From positions 1 through 38,279 of the forward strand of contig NZ_NEHB01000006.1 in the NCBI RefSeq assembly GCF_002127655.1: 38,279 bases of DNA. Reading direction: 5' to 3'. The translations under genes were made by a program, and so were the position numbers. A model generated the notes under the pieces. It was given only the letters and a program-made list of their open reading frames with translations. It had not been told where the DNA came from and searched no databases. Of the stretch, positions 35,146-38,279 are shown in pieces (position 1 is the first letter of the stretch; each line of letters starts with the position of its first letter). Source of the stretch: Janthinobacterium sp. GW456P (lineage in GTDB: Bacteria; Pseudomonadota; Gammaproteobacteria; Burkholderiales; Burkholderiaceae_D).

Positions 35146-38016
35146 TTAATCGTGGTCGCGCAGAGAAGAGCGGATGCGTGCCGCCTTTTCGCGGTCGCGC
35201 TGTTCCATGGCCGCATACACGGCGCGCGCAATGGCCTGCGGATCGGAACCGGCCTGCGCCTGGATCGTGATTTCGATCTTGTCGCCCTGGATCGTCATGC
35301 CGGCGCCGAATCCGCCCTGGGACAGCGGCGCGCGCGTGTCGAAGGCGCTGGCGGGTAACGCCGTGGCCGTGCCGATGGCGATGCCGGCGCCCAGTTGCGT
35401 CAGGCGCTGTGCCAGGCCCGATACCTTGGCAATCGGCGCGCCTTCGCTGCGGTCCAGGCCCAGGGCCAGGCCCTGCATGGTGTAGTCGCCCAGCTCGGCG
35501 AAGACCCGGCTCGGGCTGTGGATGCCCAGCTTTTCCTTGAACCAGGCAATGGTGCTGGAACCGGCATTGCTGATGGCGTCCTTGACGGCGCCCATGGAAC
35601 CGGTGATGCCGTTGACCAGGCCGCGCAGGAGGTTGGCGCCGAACTCGGTAAATTGCGCCGGCAGCTTGATGCCGAACCAGCTCATGACGCCCGCGAATGC
35701 CTGATAGAACACGCCGACGGGCGACCAGTTGATAATCAGGGCCGTGATGTTGCCCATGCCGCCGGCGCAGACCGTGCGCAGACGCGCCCAGATATCGGCG
35801 AAGAAGGCGGCGATAGGTTGCCAGGATGCGGTAATGCGCTGCAGGATGCTGGCGCCAAACTCGCTGAATTTGGCCGGCAGTGCGATACCGAACCAGCCCA
35901 GCACGCCCGCGAAGGCGCGATAGAACAGGCCCAGCGGTGACCAGTTGACGATCAGGCTGCTGACGCCACCAATGCCACCGGAAAAGGCGGTCTTGACGTG
36001 CGACCACATACCGGAAAAGAAACCCTTGATCGGCTCCCAGTATTTGTAGATCAGGTAGGCGGCGCCGGCGATGACCGTGATGGCGATGCCTATCGGGGTG
36101 AGCGTCAGGGCGCGGCCCAGCCACAGCACGGCGCGGCCCGCCCACATGAAGGCACCGCCCAGGCCGCGCAGGATCGGCGTGAGCACGCCGCCCGTCACGC
36201 CCATTTTGGCGAACATGACGTGCAGCATGGCGTACGGGCCGATCATGGCGGCAATGCCCAGCATCAGCGGGCCGAGCACCAGCAGCAGAGCGGCCAGCAC
36301 GGCAAAGGCCGTAATCATGACCTTGGCCACGGTCGGGTTGCGCTCCATGAAGCCGTTCAGGCGCGTGACGGCACTGATGGCCATTTCCAGTCCCTGCGCA
36401 TACAGCGGCAGGATTTTTTCGCCCATGGTCAGTTTCAGGTTGGCCAGCTTCGACTGCGCCTCCAGTTCCTTGCCGGCGGCCGATTCGCGGCCCAGCTTTT
36501 CCAGCCGGCCGATATCGGCGGCGCCACGGTTGAGCTTTTCGTTCTTGTGGATTTGCCCGCGCTGCAAATACATCTGCGAATACAGGTTCGACGCGGTGCG
36601 GTTCGAAAAGATGCTGCCGATGGCGTCGAGCACCTGGTTCTTGTCTTTGATGCCTTTCTTGGCCAGTTGCGGCAACAGCACCTTTTCCATCCATTCGAAC
36701 TGGTTTTCGCGGAACAGTTCGGAACCCAGCAGCGCGCCAGGATTGAGGAAGGAAAGTTGTCCCGCTTTATCATGCGTGACCTTGCTCTTGTCGCCGATCA
36801 GGCCAAATTCCTCCAGTTTTTTTGCCGAGCGCTTGGTGGTGCGGCCCTGGTACAAGTTTTGGTAGGCGCTCATCAGGGACGTGCCGACGCGGTTGCCGCT
36901 CATTTCCTGCACCAGCGGTTCCATCTGGTAGTAAAAGGCGTCATCCTTCAAGCCCTTGGCCGCGATGCCGCCCGTCTTGATCATGTTCAGCCATTCATTC
37001 GGACCGACGCGCCCGCCCGTGGCGGTAATCACCTGCTGCACGATGTTGGCCTGGGCTTCAAACTTTTCCTTGCTCTCCAGGCCGCCGCGCAGCTCGATGA
37101 CCTTGAGCATGTCCATGACCTTGCGTTCGTTGTCGGCGCCCTCGGCCTCGCCGAAGAAGGCGTGATTGGCAAACTTCATCTTGGCCAGGGTAGGGGCGAC
37201 CATTTCCGCGTGGTGCACGTCGGCAAAGGCGCTCATGCCGTCGCGCATCAGTTGCAGGTTGTCGAGCTGGCTGGTGCCGTAAGTCTTCATGTTGCGCGCG
37301 AAGGCGACCGCTTCCGCCGATACCTTGTCGCCCAGGCCCAGCGCGTTGACCCTGCCCACTTCCGTTTGATAGTGCTTAGCCTCGTTCAAGCCCTTGACGA
37401 CGGGTGCGCCCAGCACGGCGCCCGTGGCGGTTGCGCCAGCGCCGGCCATGGCCAGGTTCCCCGCCTTGTTGCGCAGCTTGTCGGCATGTTGGGTGGCGTT
37501 GGTGACGCGCTGCTGCCTCGCGGCCGCGTTGGCCAGCTTCTGCTGCTGCAAGGTCATGGTTTTGTTGGTGGCCTCGATCTCGCGGCGCAAGGTGCGCTCG
37601 TGGTTGGCCAGGTCTTTGGTGCCGATGCTGGCGGCGCCCAAGCGCTCGCGCATGACCTGCAGTTGCTGGGCTTGCTGCTGGCCGGCCGTCTTCAAGGCGG
37701 CCGCCGCTTTGACGGCGGCGTTCAACTCGCGCGTCATGGCGCGCGTGGGCGCTTCCGCCTGCTTCATCTTGGCGGCCAGGCTGGCCACCTTCTGCTGCGT
37801 CGCTTCCAGCTTGGTGCGGGTGGCATCCAAGCCACCGTGCAGTTCGCGGAATTTGCCGATGTTCTTTTGCTGGGCGTTCAGCTCGCGCAAGCGGTCGTTG
37901 GTGGCCTTCAAGGCCTTGGCGGTGTCGCTGGAGCCACCCATGATTTTTTTCAGCGGGCCGGTAATCTTGTCCAGTGCCGCAAATACCACCTGTAATTTCA
38001 GATCCCGACCAGCCAT
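35146..38016 (-). CDS. T: Phage tail tape-measure protein gpT
   Basis: The 956-residue protein sets tail length and spans the tube. The first 190 residues are coiled coil (LRELNAQQKNIGKFRELHGG onwards). A TP901-type tape-measure core follows (TEVGRVNALGLGDKVSAEAV), then membrane-like helices near 560-600 (FAVLAALLLVLGPLMLGIAA), then a C-terminal section ending in TIQGDKIEITIQAQAGSDPQ. P2 T is about 815 residues. Two exact-length 72-residue repeats (around WSPLGLFYRAFAGVLGWFGI and WSPVGVFYQAFAGVMSWFGI) account for part of the difference. It starts one base after the E' stop. Confidence 0.93.
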   Translation of the reverse strand: MAGRDLKLQVVFAALDKITGPLKKIMGGSSDTAKALKATNDRLRELNAQQKNIGKFRELHGGLDATRTKLEATQQKVASLAAKMKQAEAPTRAMTRELNAAVKAAAALKTAGQQQAQQLQVMRERLGAASIGTKDLANHERTLRREIEATNKTMTLQQQKLANAAARQQRVTNATQHADKLRNKAGNLAMAGAGATATGAVLGAPVVKGLNEAKHYQTEVGRVNALGLGDKVSAEAVAFARNMKTYGTSQLDNLQLMRDGMSAFADVHHAEMVAPTLAKMKFANHAFFGEAEGADNERKVMDMLKVIELRGGLESKEKFEAQANIVQQVITATGGRVGPNEWLNMIKTGGIAAKGLKDDAFYYQMEPLVQEMSGNRVGTSLMSAYQNLYQGRTTKRSAKKLEEFGLIGDKSKVTHDKAGQLSFLNPGALLGSELFRENQFEWMEKVLLPQLAKKGIKDKNQVLDAIGSIFSNRTASNLYSQMYLQRGQIHKNEKLNRGAADIGRLEKLGRESAAGKELEAQSKLANLKLTMGEKILPLYAQGLEMAISAVTRLNGFMERNPTVAKVMITAFAVLAALLLVLGPLMLGIAAMIGPYAMLHVMFAKMGVTGGVLTPILRGLGGAFMWAGRAVLWLGRALTLTPIGIAITVIAGAAYLIYKYWEPIKGFFSGMWSHVKTAFSGGIGGVSSLIVNWSPLGLFYRAFAGVLGWFGIALPAKFSEFGASILQRITASWQPIAAFFADIWARLRTVCAGGMGNITALIINWSPVGVFYQAFAGVMSWFGIKLPAQFTEFGANLLRGLVNGITGSMGAVKDAISNAGSSTIAWFKEKLGIHSPSRVFAELGDYTMQGLALGLDRSEGAPIAKVSGLAQRLTQLGAGIAIGTATALPASAFDTRAPLSQGGFGAGMTIQGDKIEITIQAQAGSDPQAIARAVYAAMEQRDREKAARIRSSLRDHD
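35650..36030 (-). repeat. 72-residue tandem duplication inside the tape-measure gene
   Basis: Two copies of a unit containing NWSPxGxFYxAFAGVxxWFGI and LPAxFxEFGA follow each other at exactly 216 bp (the Asn codons are at 35944-35946 and 35728-35730). The preceding segments also match (WEPIKGFFSGMW and WQPIAAFFADIW). Adding or losing units would change tail length in steps of 72 residues. Confidence 0.75.
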
Positions 38017-38130
38017 CTATTCCGCTCCGCTTCGTTGCCGGGCGCGTTCGCGCCAGGCCATCAGTTCATCTATCGTAAAGTCGTCCATCGCTGCCGGCGT
38101 CCAGTGAAAGACGCCGGCAATGTCGGCCAT
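38017..38130 (-). CDS. E': Phage tail protein E' (GpE family)
   Basis: This 37-residue frame starts MADIAGVFHWTPAAMDDFTI and ends RARQRSGAE, a clear match in pattern to the P2 E' (GpE) family. In P2 this frame is read mainly as the C-terminal part of a frameshift fusion with E, giving a tail-assembly chaperone that coats the tape-measure protein. The frame upstream of its ATG is open back to the slippery site in E, as needed for the fusion. Gene T starts immediately after its stop. Confidence 0.85.
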   Translation of the reverse strand: MADIAGVFHWTPAAMDDFTIDELMAWRERARQRSGAE

Positions 38131-38138
38131 TGCGTCTT

Positions 38139-38279
38139 CTACTTCGCCGGGGATACCGAAAGGCGATCGGCTTTGCTCGCCAAAAAACCGGCAACCTCGG
38201 CGCCCACGGCCAGCAAGTCCGCCGGGTCCATGTTGGCCACGTCGTGCGCGGTCAGGGTCGGTTCAGTGATGCGCGGCAG
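38139..38279 (-). CDS. E: Phage tail-assembly chaperone gpE (C-terminal part; runs off the window)
   Basis: The last 46 residues are visible (RITEPTLTAHDVANMDPADL, then LAVGAEVAGFL) and end in a TAG at 38139-38141. The sequence matches the pattern of P2 gpE-type tail assembly proteins, and the order E, E', T supports it. The N-terminal part is beyond the right edge. Confidence 0.82.
   Translation of the reverse strand: MPRITEPTLTAHDVANMDPADLLAVGAEVAGFLASKADRLSVSPAK
38181..38187 (-). other. Slippery sequence for -1 frameshift E to E'
   Basis: On the minus strand the heptamer T-TTT-TTG sits in the correct phase within gene E (codons GGT TTT TTG). A one-base backward slip joins E to a frame with no stop up to and through E' (GEQSRSPFGIPGEVEDAMAD...). 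The same heptamer is used by P2 in its FETUD operon. Confidence 0.82.

Larger units (their letters stand above)
24838..38279. mobile_element. P2-like prophage (left part; right end beyond the window)
   Basis: A tyrosine integrase, DUF4224 protein, gpA-type replication endonuclease, Ogr-type activator, XRE repressor and tail genes E, E', T, U and D all belong to a P2-like (Peduovirinae) phage. The left limit is placed at the tRNA-Gly 3' end by the usual habit of such integrases. The core duplication cannot be shown because the other end is not in the window. No disrupted phage gene is visible, so the element may be intact. Portal, capsid, terminase, lysis and baseplate genes would be to the right. 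Confidence 0.88.

Noticed and set aside
34523..36694. 723-codon minus-strand frame joining gpU to an upstream section
   Set aside because: Only the part from 35131 is gpU; the upstream part is an alternative frame of gene T.
35998..37995. 665-codon plus-strand frame opposite the tape-measure gene
   Set aside because: Antisense shadow; the minus-strand protein has clear tape-measure features and fits the E-T-U-D order.

Overview
The window looks like a chromosomal segment of a GC-rich betaproteobacterium of the order Burkholderiales. It most resembles the Oxalobacteraceae (Janthinobacterium, Duganella, Massilia type), judging from the protein sequences, the leuS-lptE-holA-proA order and the intergenic palindromes built on GTCGGATTA. 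No database search was possible, so this assignment rests on recognition.

Host part (1-24837). A glutaryl-CoA dehydrogenase / CoA-transferase pair (275-2715, minus) lies divergent from a LysR regulator (2875-3771), with a good LysR-type box between them. A VOC-fold protein and an AraC regulator follow on the minus strand. Then come leuS, lptE, holA and proA, a HemJ/CopD membrane protein, a 2-hydroxychromene-2-carboxylate isomerase-like protein, a THUMP-type RNA methyltransferase and a Bcr/CflA-type MFS exporter. A compact signalling operon follows (14809-20776): an HDOD-GAF histidine kinase, a REC-PAS-GGDEF-EAL response regulator and a 13-repeat Sel1 protein. After an AT-rich spacer comes the dTDP-L-rhamnose operon rmlBACD (21045-24519), then a tRNA-Gly(CCC) with its own promoter.

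Prophage part (about 24838 to beyond 38279). A P2-like (Peduovirinae) prophage appears to be inserted at the 3' end of the tRNA gene. Reading right to left on the minus strand, the early block contains two ribbon-helix-helix-like proteins, an Ogr-type zinc-finger activator, several small proteins, a gpA-type HUH replication endonuclease, a DUF4224 protein and a tyrosine integrase. Most of its genes overlap or nearly touch. The repressor (30888-31331, plus) is divergent from this block, with an 18-bp operator palindrome between. On the right is the end of the late tail operon: E, E', T, U and D, including a P2-style -1 frameshift site. The right end of the prophage is outside the window.

Most notable object. 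Between the repressor and tail gene D, transcribed against the neighbouring late genes, sits an AT-richer cargo gene (31564-33096). It encodes an apparent helix-turn-helix segment, an intact HNH nuclease motif, and five tandem 42-residue repeats. Each repeat carries two CxxC zinc knuckles of DnaJ CxxCxGxG type, and the spacing is exactly 42 residues across all five. I do not recognise this architecture as a described system. Its position, nuclease domain and composition fit a phage-carried defence or interference gene, but that function is an inference.
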